From the NCBI GenBank assembly GCA_029227175.1, contig JAQXZK010000016.1, positions 1-47,071 of the forward strand: a stretch of 47,071 bases of DNA, in the 5' to 3' direction. The DNA comes from Bacteroidales bacterium (GTDB lineage Bacteria; Bacteroidota; Bacteroidia; Bacteroidales; Bacteroidaceae). How positions within the stretch are numbered: the stretch's first letter is position 1; each line of letters opens with the position of its first letter. Made by a program: the position numbers and the translations under genes. Below, piece after piece: positions 28,464-36,393 of this stretch. The notes beneath the pieces were generated by a model. It had not been told where the DNA came from, searched no databases, and saw only the letters and a program-made list of their open reading frames with translations.

Positions 28464-29135
28464 TCACCAATGGATGGGCTGCAGGCCGTGTTCTCTCAGG
28501 TAGGCGTTAGTGAGGCTGAAGTGATGGTTGCCGAAGAAACCGGCGTAAGCGGAGAGCGGGGAGGGATGGGCCGAACTGAGGACGAGGTGGCGCGAACGGT
28601 CTACGATGGCGCCCTTGCGTTGTGCGTAGCTGCCCCAGAGGATGAAGACCAGATGCTCTTTCTGCTCGTTCAAAAGACGTATGACAGAGTCTGTAAATGT
28701 CTCCCATCCTTTTCCCTGGTGAGAACCGGCTTCGTGGGCGCGTACGGTCAGGGTTGCATTCAGCAGGAGAACGCCTTGTTCGGCCCAGCGGGTCAGGTTG
28801 CCGCTTGCCGGAATATCAGTGCCAATGTCATCTCGTATCTCTTTGAAAATATTTTGCAGGGAGGGTGGGAACTTAACCCCATCGTTGACAGAGAAACACA
28901 ATCCGTGAGCCTGTCCCGGTCCGTGGTAGGGGTCTTGACCGATGATGACTACCTTCACCTTGTCGAATGGACAGAGGTTGAACGCATTGAAGATAAGACT
29001 CCCGGGAGGGTAGACACCTTCAATGTCTCGCCGCTGATATTCAGACCGCACGAACGTTGTGAGTTTTTCAAAGTATTCTTTGTCAAACTCCTGCTGAAGG
29101 CGTTCCTTCCAGGAAGGCTCAATCTTTACATTCAT
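28464..29135 (-). CDS. ung: Uracil-DNA glycosylase, family 1
   Basis: Encodes 223 residues, the standard length. It removes uracil from DNA as the first step of base-excision repair. Motif A is [14 protein letters not shown] with catalytic Asp68, the uracil-binding Phe lies in LCFSV, and motif B is [13 protein letters not shown] with the catalytic His. LLLNATLTV is also conserved. It starts 16 bases after the asnA stop, so the pair is transcribed together. Confidence 0.98.
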   Translation of the reverse strand: MNVKIEPSWKERLQQEFDKEYFEKLTTFVRSEYQRRDIEGVYPPGSLIFNAFNLCPFDKVKVVIIGQDPYHGPGQAHGLCFSVNDGVKFPPSLQNIFKEIRDDIGTDIPASGNLTRWAEQGVLLLNATLTVRAHEAGSHQGKGWETFTDSVIRLLNEQKEHLVFILWGSYAQRKGAIVDRSRHLVLSSAHPSPLSAYAGFFGNHHFSLTNAYLREHGLQPIHW

Positions 29136-29151
29136 CCCAAAGAGAGTGGGG

Positions 29152-30189
29152 TCAGATAAGGTGAATATTATGCTGTTCGCAGGTCTTGCGCATCTCGTCA
29201 GACCAGATGCTGGCCTGTATCTCTCCGATGTGAGCCTTGCGCAGGAGGAACATGCAAAGTCGGCTTTGCCCGATGCCGCCTCCGATGCTGAGCGGGAGCG
29301 TGTCGTCCATCAGTCGTTTGTGGAAATACAGGTTCAACCGTTCTTCCTGACCCGCTTCCTTGAGTTGAGTCAGAAGGGCAGACTTGTCCACGCGGATACC
29401 CATTGAAGAGAGCTCGATGCTACGCCCAAGGAGATCATCCCAGAGCAGGAGGTCTCCATTCAATCCTGGCAGACCGTTCAGTCCGGGTGTCGTATAGTCG
29501 TCATAGTCGGCAGCACGGCCGTCGTGCTTCTGGCCGTCTCCCAATTTACAACCTATACCGATGATAAATACCGCGCCGAACTTCCGGCAGATGGCATTCT
29601 CCCTGCCTTTGGCGTCAAGGTTCGGGTAGAGCTGGCGCAATTCCTCGGCGTGGATGAAGTGCAGTTTCTGAGGCAGGCAGGGCTTGATTTGCGGATACAT
29701 TTCGTACACCAAATATTCGGTGCGCAACATGGCTGCGTAGATGCGGTTCACGATATCCTTCAGAAAATCCACATTACGGTCTTCAGCCGTCACGACGCGT
29801 TCCCAGTCCCATTGGTCCACGTAGAGTGAGTGAAGATTGTCCAGTTCCTCATCGGCACGGATTGCGTTCATGTCTGTATACACGCCATATCCCGGTTCGA
29901 TGTTATATTCGGCCAGTGTCAGTCGTTTCCACTTGGCCAGTGAGTGAACAACCTCTGCCTCCTGCTCACCCAGGTCCTTAATCGGAAAACTGACCGGACG
30001 TTCCACCCCATTCAGGTCATCATTGATACCCATTCCTTTCAGTACAAAAAGCGGTGCGGTAACGCGGCGCAGCCTCAGCTCTGAGGCAAGATTCATTTGG
30101 AAGAAATCCTTTATCTGTTTAATGCCAAGTTCAGTTTCTTTCAGGCCTAACAAAGGCTTGTAATCTTGGGGAATAATCAACTTGCTCAT
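29152..30189 (-). CDS. asnA: Aspartate-ammonia ligase (asparagine synthetase A)
   Basis: Encodes 345 residues, close to the usual AsnA length of about 330-345. It makes asparagine from aspartate and ammonia with ATP in the cytosol, and belongs to the class II tRNA-synthetase fold. Family stretches are visible: [35 protein letters not shown], and the C-terminal [17 protein letters not shown]-site motif. A TATCTTTG promoter box lies about 95 bases upstream. ung follows in the same operon. Confidence 0.97.
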   Translation of the reverse strand: MSKLIIPQDYKPLLGLKETELGIKQIKDFFQMNLASELRLRRVTAPLFVLKGMGINDDLNGVERPVSFPIKDLGEQEAEVVHSLAKWKRLTLAEYNIEPGYGVYTDMNAIRADEELDNLHSLYVDQWDWERVVTAEDRNVDFLKDIVNRIYAAMLRTEYLVYEMYPQIKPCLPQKLHFIHAEELRQLYPNLDAKGRENAICRKFGAVFIIGIGCKLGDGQKHDGRAADYDDYTTPGLNGLPGLNGDLLLWDDLLGRSIELSSMGIRVDKSALLTQLKEAGQEERLNLYFHKRLMDDTLPLSIGGGIGQSRLCMFLLRKAHIGEIQASIWSDEMRKTCEQHNIHLI

Positions 30190-30282
30190 TTTTTTGTTCC
30201 CAATTAGAGATTTATGTGTTGTATCTGCTGTATGAAATAAAAAATTGAAAACTTAATATTGTTCAATATTTTATTGGTAACG

Positions 30283-30290
30283 CAAAGATA
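30283..30290 (-). promoter_or_regulatory. Bacteroides-type -7 box (TATCTTTG) for asnA-ung
   Basis: Minus-strand TATCTTTG, 94 bases before the asnA ATG. It lies back to back with the tRNA promoter box at 30336. A TTTG upstream is 27 bases away, too far for a consensus -33. Confidence 0.55.
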
Positions 30291-30335
30291 TGAAAGTTTT
30301 TTGTCTTGATATTAGGCCAAAGGAGACTTTTTTTT

Positions 30336-30343
30336 TAAATTTG
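30336..30343 (+). promoter_or_regulatory. -7 box (TAAATTTG) for the tRNA-Arg gene
   Basis: TAAATTTG fits TAnnTTTG and ends 10 bases before the tRNA, which gives a start close to the mature 5' end. No good -33 element is seen. Confidence 0.5.
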
Positions 30344-30353
30344 CACCGCTTTT

Positions 30354-30430
30354 GGCTCCGTAGCTCAGTTGAATAGAGCATCAGATTCCGGTTCTGCAGG
30401 TCATGGGTTTGAGTCCCATCGGGGTCACCA
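30354..30430 (+). tRNA. tRNA-Arg(CCG)
   Basis: A 77-base cloverleaf with encoded CCA. The acceptor GGCTCCG pairs with CGGGGTC (with G-U pairs). The D arm is GCTC/GAGC, the anticodon arm TCAGA/TCTGC has loop TTCCGGT (anticodon CCG, reading the Arg codon CGG), and the T arm is ATGGG/CCCAT. Two oddities stand out. The D loop has A at position 19 and the T loop has T at position 56, replacing the nearly universal G19-C56 pair with A19-U56. The outermost anticodon-stem pair (27-43) is a T-C mismatch. The covarying pair argues for a folded, probably functional tRNA. Confidence 0.93.
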
Positions 30431-30463
30431 ATTAGTTTAAGTTCCCGTCATATTTTGAACGTG

Positions 30464-30500
30464 TGAGCCTGTTATTATCCGATAACAGGCTCATATTTAT
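30464..30500 (+). terminator. Hairpin terminator after tRNA-Arg
   Basis: GAGCCTGTTAT pairs with ATAACAGGCTC around TATCCG (30465-30492), followed by a T-rich but interrupted ATATTTAT. The stem is strong and the T-run weak. Confidence 0.6.
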
Positions 30501-30683
30501 CTCATGGGTATATGAAATCTGAAGGTCGTAGTGTTATGTTGATAGGTTGCAGTCTGTTGCGACGAGAATGTCGGTATTCCTCATGTTAGGAGGAATGTCA
30601 AAGGGCGTGAGCTCGGTATACGGTCGCGCGGAACTCTGGAGGTGCCGAGCAGATAGAAAAAATAAACAAGAGAGGCTATAAAT

Positions 30684-30715
30684 TTTGTAGGACAAGTATA
30701 GAATGATTACCTTTG
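30684..30715 (+). promoter_or_regulatory. Full Bacteroides promoter (TTTG-N20-TACCTTTG)
   Basis: TTTG at 30684-30687, a 20-base spacer, and TACCTTTG at 30708-30715 fit both halves of the Bacteroides consensus. It lies 39 bases before the serine hydrolase ATG. The remaining bases between the tRNA terminator and here (30501-30683) hold nothing I can identify. Confidence 0.75.
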
Positions 30716-30754
30716 GCGAAGAAAGATGTTACCAATATAAAATCTATAGTATAT

Positions 30755-31972
30755 ATGAGAAAACTACTTTTCTTGCTGACTATGGCGTTCTGCCTTTCTG
30801 TGTCAGCTCAAAAAAATGTCAAGGAATCAGGCACCGCCTTTGCTAAGGAAGTTTTGCAACCGTATGTAGACCGTGGAGAACTGCCGGGTGCCATCAGCGT
30901 GTTCTACAAGGATGGCATACAGGAAACCTGTTGTATCGGTTACGCCGATGTGGAGAAGAAGCGCCCCATACGCATGGATAATGTATTCATGCAGTGTTCT
31001 CAGACAAAGGGTTTCTGTGGTGTGACCATTGCCAAACTGGTGGAAGAGGGAAAACTTTCGCTGGATGACCCGGTCTCCAAGTATCTGCCGGAATTAGCAG
31101 AACTTTGGGTACAGGTGAGCAACGAGAATGGAGTGAAGACCTTGAAGAAAGCTCAAAATGTATTGACCGTGAGAATGGTCATGAATCATACAGGTGGATT
31201 CCCCTTTGAAATCAGTGCCAAGCGGAGAGATGTGCGTGGCGGAGGCTGGTCGGGCGGTTGCCCTATCCGACAGGTTGCATCGGTTGCTGCTGCATCGCCC
31301 ATTATGTTTGAACCTGGCACGAAAGACCTTTACTCCAATACCGGAATAGACATTGGTGCAGCCATTGTCGAAACGATTACCGGCATGAAGTGGGAGGCTT
31401 ATCTGAAACAGGAAGTGCTGGACCCGTTGGGTATGAAGTCTACCTGGTTCTGGCCTACCGACAAGCAGTTGAAGACTCAGATTGAAATGTACGACATCAA
31501 GAAGGGTACTCCTGCAGTGTGGCGTGAGGAGAATGGTTGGGAGCAACGTCCTTACAATGACGCTCATGTCTTTGCATCGGCCGGTGCCGGCCTGTGGACA
31601 ACGGCAAACGACCAGTTGAAGTTCTACAAGATGTTGATGAACCTGGGAATGGGCGACAATGGCGTGCGCATCCTCAAAGAAGAAACGGTGAAGTCCATCC
31701 TGGCCGTATCCACACGTCCGAAGAACCTAGGCGGCTACTCGTTGGGACTGACAGCACCGGTTGAGGATAATGAAAATGCCTGGTTTGGTCATGGCGGAGC
31801 ATGGGGTACCAACTGCATGGTCAACTGGCACAAAAAAGAACTGAAATTGTGGGTGGTACAAATCAACGGTACGCAGACCTGGACACAGGAGGTGAACAAG
31901 GCTGCCGAGAAGTTCTTCTCTCAGTCACTCGACACAAAAGACATTGATGCCTTTACGGGCAGGACAAAATAA
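30755..31972 (+). CDS. Class C beta-lactamase-like serine hydrolase (S12 family)
   Basis: Encodes 405 residues from the ATG at 30755, which starts a signal peptide (MRKLLFLLTMAFCLSVSAQ). The frame continues upstream only through a TTG at 30713. The S12/AmpC-fold motifs are SxxK as Ser82-Gln-Thr-Lys85, YxN as Tyr193-Ser-Asn, and a C-terminal HGGAWG in the KTG/HxG position. Such proteins include D-aminopeptidases, esterases and penicillin-binding homologues; true class C beta-lactamases are only one branch. The HxG form and the glycine-rich insert (RGGGWSGG, about 161-168) favour an esterase or peptidase over a resistance enzyme. It has its own promoter and terminator. Confidence 0.88.
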   Translation: MRKLLFLLTMAFCLSVSAQKNVKESGTAFAKEVLQPYVDRGELPGAISVFYKDGIQETCCIGYADVEKKRPIRMDNVFMQCSQTKGFCGVTIAKLVEEGKLSLDDPVSKYLPELAELWVQVSNENGVKTLKKAQNVLTVRMVMNHTGGFPFEISAKRRDVRGGGWSGGCPIRQVASVAAASPIMFEPGTKDLYSNTGIDIGAAIVETITGMKWEAYLKQEVLDPLGMKSTWFWPTDKQLKTQIEMYDIKKGTPAVWREENGWEQRPYNDAHVFASAGAGLWTTANDQLKFYKMLMNLGMGDNGVRILKEETVKSILAVSTRPKNLGGYSLGLTAPVEDNENAWFGHGGAWGTNCMVNWHKKELKLWVVQINGTQTWTQEVNKAAEKFFSQSLDTKDIDAFTGRTK

Positions 31973-32000
31973 CAAATAAATCTTTTTCCCCCTTTTGTGA

Positions 32001-32028
32001 GAGGTTGCCTTCGGGCAACCTCTTTTTT
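32001..32028 (+). terminator. Rho-independent terminator of the serine hydrolase gene
   Basis: GAGGTTGCC and GGCAACCTC form a 9-bp stem with a TTCG loop, followed by a T-run. Confidence 0.93.
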
Positions 32029-32083
32029 GTTTAACCCAAATCATAATGGGGCGTTTGGGTTTAAAACAAGACGGCTGTTTACT

Positions 32084-32121
32084 AGAGAAAAAGACTGCAT
32101 CGCCAAAGTGACGATGCAGTC
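32084..32121 (-). terminator. Rho-independent terminator of the TIM-barrel/Gfo-Idh operon
   Basis: GACTGCATCG and CGATGCAGTC (32093-32121) form a 10-bp stem. On the minus strand it is followed by TTTTT. It ends the minus-strand operon 35 bases after its last stop. Confidence 0.88.
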
Positions 32122-32155
32122 TGATAAAAAAACGAAGTGATAATCTTGGTAAAGG

Positions 32156-33073
32156 TCAGGCTTCTTCCCACTGCTTGCGGATGAGCGAAACGGCAGCCAG
32201 AGCGGTGGCGTTGCGGTCTTCTGCATTGCAGCCGCACTCGAAACTGATGAACTTATCATAGCCGATGAGTTTTAATCCGCGGAATCCGTCCACATAATTG
32301 TCGGCTTCTCCGTCTTCTCCCGGCATCTTGCGAGTCTTTCGGCTTGCGATGTGGACATGTTGCAGATAGTCACGGGCAGAGATGAATGCGCCCATGTCAG
32401 ATGCTTCTTCCCAGGTCATGTGCCAGAAGTCACCGATACATTTCACGCCCGGATTGTTGATGTCGCGGCAGATTTGTGCAGCATCAGCCACTTGTCTGAG
32501 GTAGAAAGCCTCGCGACGGTTCAGGGGCTCGAGCATAACGGTTGTGCCGTGTTCGTGTGCAAACGTGCCCAGCTCGTTGAACCATTGGCAGAGGAAGTCT
32601 CGTGTTTCCTGGGTGTGTGGCATGACCGGTTGCTGGCGATTGAACGCAGGGACGATGATGACACCGACTGAACCCAATTGCCCGGCAGCAGTGATGATTT
32701 CATGCATGGTATCGCGGCAGAGATTGCGTGTGGCCTCTTCTTCAGACAAGGCAAAGCCGTCGAATCCGGCGCAGATGGCACTAATCTTGATGTTGCGCCC
32801 GTTGAGTGCGGATTTGAGTTCGTCTACTCGATTGATTAAGCCTTTTCCTCCTACTTCAAGTCCGGTGATGCCATTTTGCTCCATGATGTCCAGTTTTTCG
32901 GTGAGCGTCTCGCACTTGAGCGTACCTTCCTGGAAGGAGATATTTAACTGGGCATTGCTGTTGAATGAAAGGCCCTTAGGCGATTCTGTGCCCACTTTCC
33001 CGGTGCAGGCTGCAAAAGTGGTAAGCGCAGCACAACCGAGGGATGTTTTTAGGAAATCTCTTCTGTTAATCAT
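32156..33073 (-). CDS. Sugar phosphate isomerase/epimerase-like TIM-barrel lipoprotein (Tat signal)
   Basis: Encodes 305 residues. The N-terminus has a twin-arginine motif (RRDFLKT) and a lipobox (TFAAC, Cys23), so it is exported folded and lipidated. The rest is a xylose-isomerase-like TIM barrel: GITGLEVGGKGLINR, KISAICAGFDGF, VMLEPLNRREAF with a metal-ligand Glu, VKCIGDFWHMTWE, and a C-terminal FISFECGCN. Relatives include hydroxypyruvate isomerases and sugar epimerases that need a divalent metal. Substrate unknown. It starts 14 bases after the Gfo/Idh gene and is the last gene of its operon. Confidence 0.87.
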   Translation of the reverse strand: MINRRDFLKTSLGCAALTTFAACTGKVGTESPKGLSFNSNAQLNISFQEGTLKCETLTEKLDIMEQNGITGLEVGGKGLINRVDELKSALNGRNIKISAICAGFDGFALSEEEATRNLCRDTMHEIITAAGQLGSVGVIIVPAFNRQQPVMPHTQETRDFLCQWFNELGTFAHEHGTTVMLEPLNRREAFYLRQVADAAQICRDINNPGVKCIGDFWHMTWEEASDMGAFISARDYLQHVHIASRKTRKMPGEDGEADNYVDGFRGLKLIGYDKFISFECGCNAEDRNATALAAVSLIRKQWEEA

Positions 33074-33087
33074 GATGTGTATATGTT

Positions 33088-34452
33088 TTATTCGGCAGGT
33101 GTACCGGCAACTTTAACGGTGTAACCGCTCATGTCCATCTTGTCGGTGAGAGAGAGGTCTTTCGGAGTGAGGTCGAGGTCTGAAGCAGACATGCCGTCCC
33201 ACGTCATGGCCTTACCGGTGTAGGCGGATTCGCGAGCCATGACAGCGGCAAGATTTGAAACGACAGTCTCTGATGCTTGCTCAATCAGTCCGCCCTTGCG
33301 GATGGTATTGATGAGGTTCACGTGTTCAAGGGTGTATGGATTGTTTTGTTTATGGTTGGCCTTTTCGGCTTCAAAGTCGTACTGCCATACAACGTTGCCT
33401 TCAAGATCTTTGATGACCATACCGTTACTGTCCCATGAACCGCGTGTGCCCTGGATGAACTCGCTTACATTGTTCTCGCAACCGTCAATCTGGCGACACA
33501 TACTGTGAAGATGGATGCCGTTCTCCATGGTAAAGTCGGTACTGAAGTTGTCGAACTGGTCACCGGTTACACGACGTTGGCGCGAACCGAAGCTGACTGC
33601 CTTGACTGGTTTCAGGCCAGAGAACCAGGTGAACACGTCGATGTTATGAACATGCTGCTCAACGATGTGGTCGCCTGAAAGCCATGTCCAGTTCACCCAG
33701 TCGCGAATCATCCATTCGCAGTCACTCCATCCTTGCTGGCGTTTCTTGTACCACAGGTGGCCACCGTTCCAATAGACCGTACCTCCTGTAATCTCACCGA
33801 TGGCTCCGTTCATAATCTGTTTGAATGATTCGATATAGGCGCGCTGGTGGTGACGCTGTGTGCCGGTCACAACGCAGAGGTTCTTTGCCTGGGCCTGCTT
33901 GGCAGCAGCTACACACATGCGATAGCCGGCTGCATCAACAAAAATAGGTTTCTCGAGGAAGCAGTGAACTCCCTTTTCGATGGCGTATTTGAAGTGGATA
34001 GGGCGGAAGTATGGAGGAGTGGCAACAAGGACAATGTCAACACCGCTGTCGATGACTTGCTTGTAAGCATCAAGACCTACGAAACGGTGGTCTTCCGGAA
34101 TGGTGATTCCGCGTTCTTCCAGTTTTTTTGCCATGCTCTCCACTCTGTCAGGGAATGTATCGGCCAGTGCAGTAATGGTGACACCGTTGGCTGCGTCGAG
34201 GAAGTTCATGGCTGCACCGCTACCTCGGCCACCACAACCGATGAGGCCTGCTTTGAGTTCGCGTCCGTCTTCTGCTTTGTCCGGCAATTCCGGGATGTAG
34301 TATGTGCCCGGTTCTTTAAGAGGTTTTACCGTGTTTTTTGATTCGTTGCTACATGATGCGAGTACAGTACTTGTACCGCCAACCATTCCTGCAGCACCCA
34401 TGAGGGCTGTACCTTTAAGGAATGATCTTCTGCTCATTTTCATATTTCCCAT
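33088..34452 (-). CDS. Gfo/Idh/MocA family oxidoreductase, Tat-exported
   Basis: Encodes 454 residues from the ATG at 34452 (an in-frame ATG at 34443 is equally possible). The N-terminus has a twin-arginine motif (SRRSFLKG) and a lipobox-like VLASC (Cys34). A Rossmann fold follows (LIGCGGRGSGAA), then the EKP motif of the family (CFLEKPIFVD). A C-terminal Gfo/Idh domain contains GGHLWYKKRQQGW and DHIVEQHVHNIDV. Members oxidise or reduce sugars and cyclitols with bound NAD(P). Export through Tat with the cofactor held tightly is known for the Zymomonas glucose-fructose oxidoreductase. It is flanked by a cytochrome-SUMF1 gene and a TIM-barrel gene in one operon. Confidence 0.9.
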   Translation of the reverse strand: MGNMKMSRRSFLKGTALMGAAGMVGGTSTVLASCSNESKNTVKPLKEPGTYYIPELPDKAEDGRELKAGLIGCGGRGSGAAMNFLDAANGVTITALADTFPDRVESMAKKLEERGITIPEDHRFVGLDAYKQVIDSGVDIVLVATPPYFRPIHFKYAIEKGVHCFLEKPIFVDAAGYRMCVAAAKQAQAKNLCVVTGTQRHHQRAYIESFKQIMNGAIGEITGGTVYWNGGHLWYKKRQQGWSDCEWMIRDWVNWTWLSGDHIVEQHVHNIDVFTWFSGLKPVKAVSFGSRQRRVTGDQFDNFSTDFTMENGIHLHSMCRQIDGCENNVSEFIQGTRGSWDSNGMVIKDLEGNVVWQYDFEAEKANHKQNNPYTLEHVNLINTIRKGGLIEQASETVVSNLAAVMARESAYTGKAMTWDGMSASDLDLTPKDLSLTDKMDMSGYTVKVAGTPAE

Positions 34453-34494
34453 AGTTTTTTTAGAAGTTTATTTATGATAGTCTGTTTGATTCTT

Positions 34495-36003
34495 TTATTG
34501 GTTCAGCAGGGAGGCATCTGGTTCGCAGATGACGCGGAAACCGATTCCCTTGATGTCAGAATACCACCAGATGCTTTTAGGTTGCTGAGGGTCTGTCTTG
34601 AGCCATGCTTCGTTATCGGTATGGGCTCGTGCCGCACAACGTAAATCGGAGGCGTCGGACGAATAAAATCCTCCTCGGATAACCCATTCTTCTCCTTCAG
34701 TATTGATGGGGTTGGTGACACTTGCCGATGTTTTGCTGTATGCGTCGGGTGCATACCTGTCGGCAGTGTATTCCATAACGTTTCCAAGCATGTTTTTCAG
34801 CCCAAACGGATTGGCCTTGACTTTGTCGGGCTCTTGTGTCTTGTTGTTGCTGTTTTTCGCGTAGATGACATTGTCGGAGATGATGTCGGTCTTGGCACTG
34901 ATAAACTTGCGGATAAAACCCTCGTCAGAGTAGTCACTTGGTTCCCCCTCAAAGTAATAGGGTGCATCCGTACCGCCACGCGCTGCATATTCCCATTCAG
35001 CTTCGGTGGGAAGACGGTACTTCTTTCCTGTTTTCAGGGAGAGCCACATGCAGAAGACTTCGGCCGCATAGTGGGTCATGGTAATGGCCGGGCGTGAACC
35101 ACCTCCCCATCCCTGGTCTGGAGCTCCGAAGGGTGGTGTCGGACCCGATATGGCGTCTACGTCCATCTTGGCGTTGTTGGCGTAGATGACTTCAGGCAAT
35201 GTTCTTCCTTCGCTGGACGTCTGCCCGAAGAACGCCCAATAAGTATCCCAGGTTATTTCTGTCTCGGCCATGAAGAACGGACTTACCGTAACCTCGCGCA
35301 CCGGACTTTCATCTTCTTTGTGGAATGCATCCTTGGGGTTACTCCCCATTCGGAAAGTTCCACCCGGGATGGCAATCATTTTGATGGAAACGCCTGTTCC
35401 GGGAACATGCTCCACATAGTTTTCGAAACGAGTTACAACGGTGGCCGAGTCGTAGGTGGGCCCATTGGAGACAATGGGGGTAGTTTTCATCTTACCATGC
35501 ACGTAGTTCGGATTGTGATGACCTGCATCAAGGTGACAACTGATACATTGAAGGTCGAGTTTTTCGACATTCTCTTCGTAGTAGAGGTGAGCGGTGATGG
35601 CATCATCGCTTACACCGGCCGGGAAAAGATTCCGGTGACATTCGGTGCATGATTCGTTAGGAATGTATTTTGTTGCGTGTTCAAGTTCTGATTTTAAATC
35701 CCATTGGAAGTCAGCACTGTCTTTTGTCAGATATCCCCAGATGTCTTTCAAACCTAATTTGGCTTTGGCTGCGTAGTGGTTGAGCGTCTGATGCTTGGGC
35801 GGGAGGTGGCAGTCGATGCAGTGGGTTGTCACGCCGCTGCCATTGTTGACGTGCATGGATTGTTTCCACGTGCGCTCTGCGTGAGGGTGGACGTGACAAC
35901 TCATGCAAGATTCATCGGTTGAATAATGATTGGAGGCCTGAAAGAGGGCAATGCAGAAAGCGATGCCGATAATTAGTCCCAAGAGAAAGATGTATTTCTT
36001 CAT
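34495..36003 (-). CDS. NapC/NirT-like four-haem cytochrome fused to a SUMF1 (FGE-like) domain
   Basis: Encodes 502 residues. An N-terminal membrane anchor (about 4-23) leads into a cytochrome part with four CxxCH sites: CMSCH (33), CIDCH (62), CTECH (119) and CISCH (153). It resembles NrfH/NapC quinol dehydrogenases. From about 208 on it is a SUMF1/formylglycine-generating-enzyme-like domain (IPGGTFRMGS, RLPTEAEWEYAARGG, GNVMEYTADRY, WVIRGGFY, GFRVIC). Of the two active-site cysteines of true FGE, only one matches (RCAAR); the other position appears to be Ala, so sulfatase activation is unlikely. It is first in the operon, 42 bases before the Gfo/Idh gene. Confidence 0.88.
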   Translation of the reverse strand: MKKYIFLLGLIIGIAFCIALFQASNHYSTDESCMSCHVHPHAERTWKQSMHVNNGSGVTTHCIDCHLPPKHQTLNHYAAKAKLGLKDIWGYLTKDSADFQWDLKSELEHATKYIPNESCTECHRNLFPAGVSDDAITAHLYYEENVEKLDLQCISCHLDAGHHNPNYVHGKMKTTPIVSNGPTYDSATVVTRFENYVEHVPGTGVSIKMIAIPGGTFRMGSNPKDAFHKEDESPVREVTVSPFFMAETEITWDTYWAFFGQTSSEGRTLPEVIYANNAKMDVDAISGPTPPFGAPDQGWGGGSRPAITMTHYAAEVFCMWLSLKTGKKYRLPTEAEWEYAARGGTDAPYYFEGEPSDYSDEGFIRKFISAKTDIISDNVIYAKNSNNKTQEPDKVKANPFGLKNMLGNVMEYTADRYAPDAYSKTSASVTNPINTEGEEWVIRGGFYSSDASDLRCAARAHTDNEAWLKTDPQQPKSIWWYSDIKGIGFRVICEPDASLLNQ

Positions 36004-36393
36004 TGTGTGTGCTTAAACGTAGTAGTAATATAGGTTAGAGAAGGCCAAAATTTATTCTCATGCTGCAAATTTATTATATTTTTTATAAGGAGTGCATAAA
36101 ATATGCTTTGTTTTTTCGGGATATTATCTGTCGGAGAGTAAACATTACCCATAAGGCGCAACAGTGAAACTGTCGGGGAGAACACTCAAAGAACTTGTTT
36201 TTGACTGCCAAGATCGAATAGAAAGTTTGTCTGCGCAGGGGGAAAATGCTTGTTTAATCGAAAAAACAGTGCTTTATTGCAGAAAATAACTGAAAATGAA
36301 TAGCAGATGAAAAAAAAAGCCTATCTTTGCGGCCGAATTTCGAGTCAATATAATGTCTCACTTAATTAAAATTTTATTAACTAACTTTTTTTA
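36004..36393. other. Divergent intergenic region between the cytochrome operon and rpsA
   Basis: About 390 bases without a supported gene; a 61-residue minus-strand frame in it has no recognisable features. It should hold the promoter of the minus-strand cytochrome operon, for which I see no clear consensus. The rpsA side has a TATCTTTG box at 36322. Confidence 0.55.
36322..36329 (+). promoter_or_regulatory. Bacteroides-type -7 box (TATCTTTG) for rpsA
   Basis: TATCTTTG lies 65 bases before the rpsA start. The expected -33 position is in an A-rich run with no TTTG. Confidence 0.6.

Noticed and set aside
30755..31972. Antibiotic-resistance beta-lactamase
   Set aside because: The fold and SxxK/YxN motifs fit, but the wider S12 family is mostly esterases and peptidases, and the HGG motif and insert do not point to AmpC.
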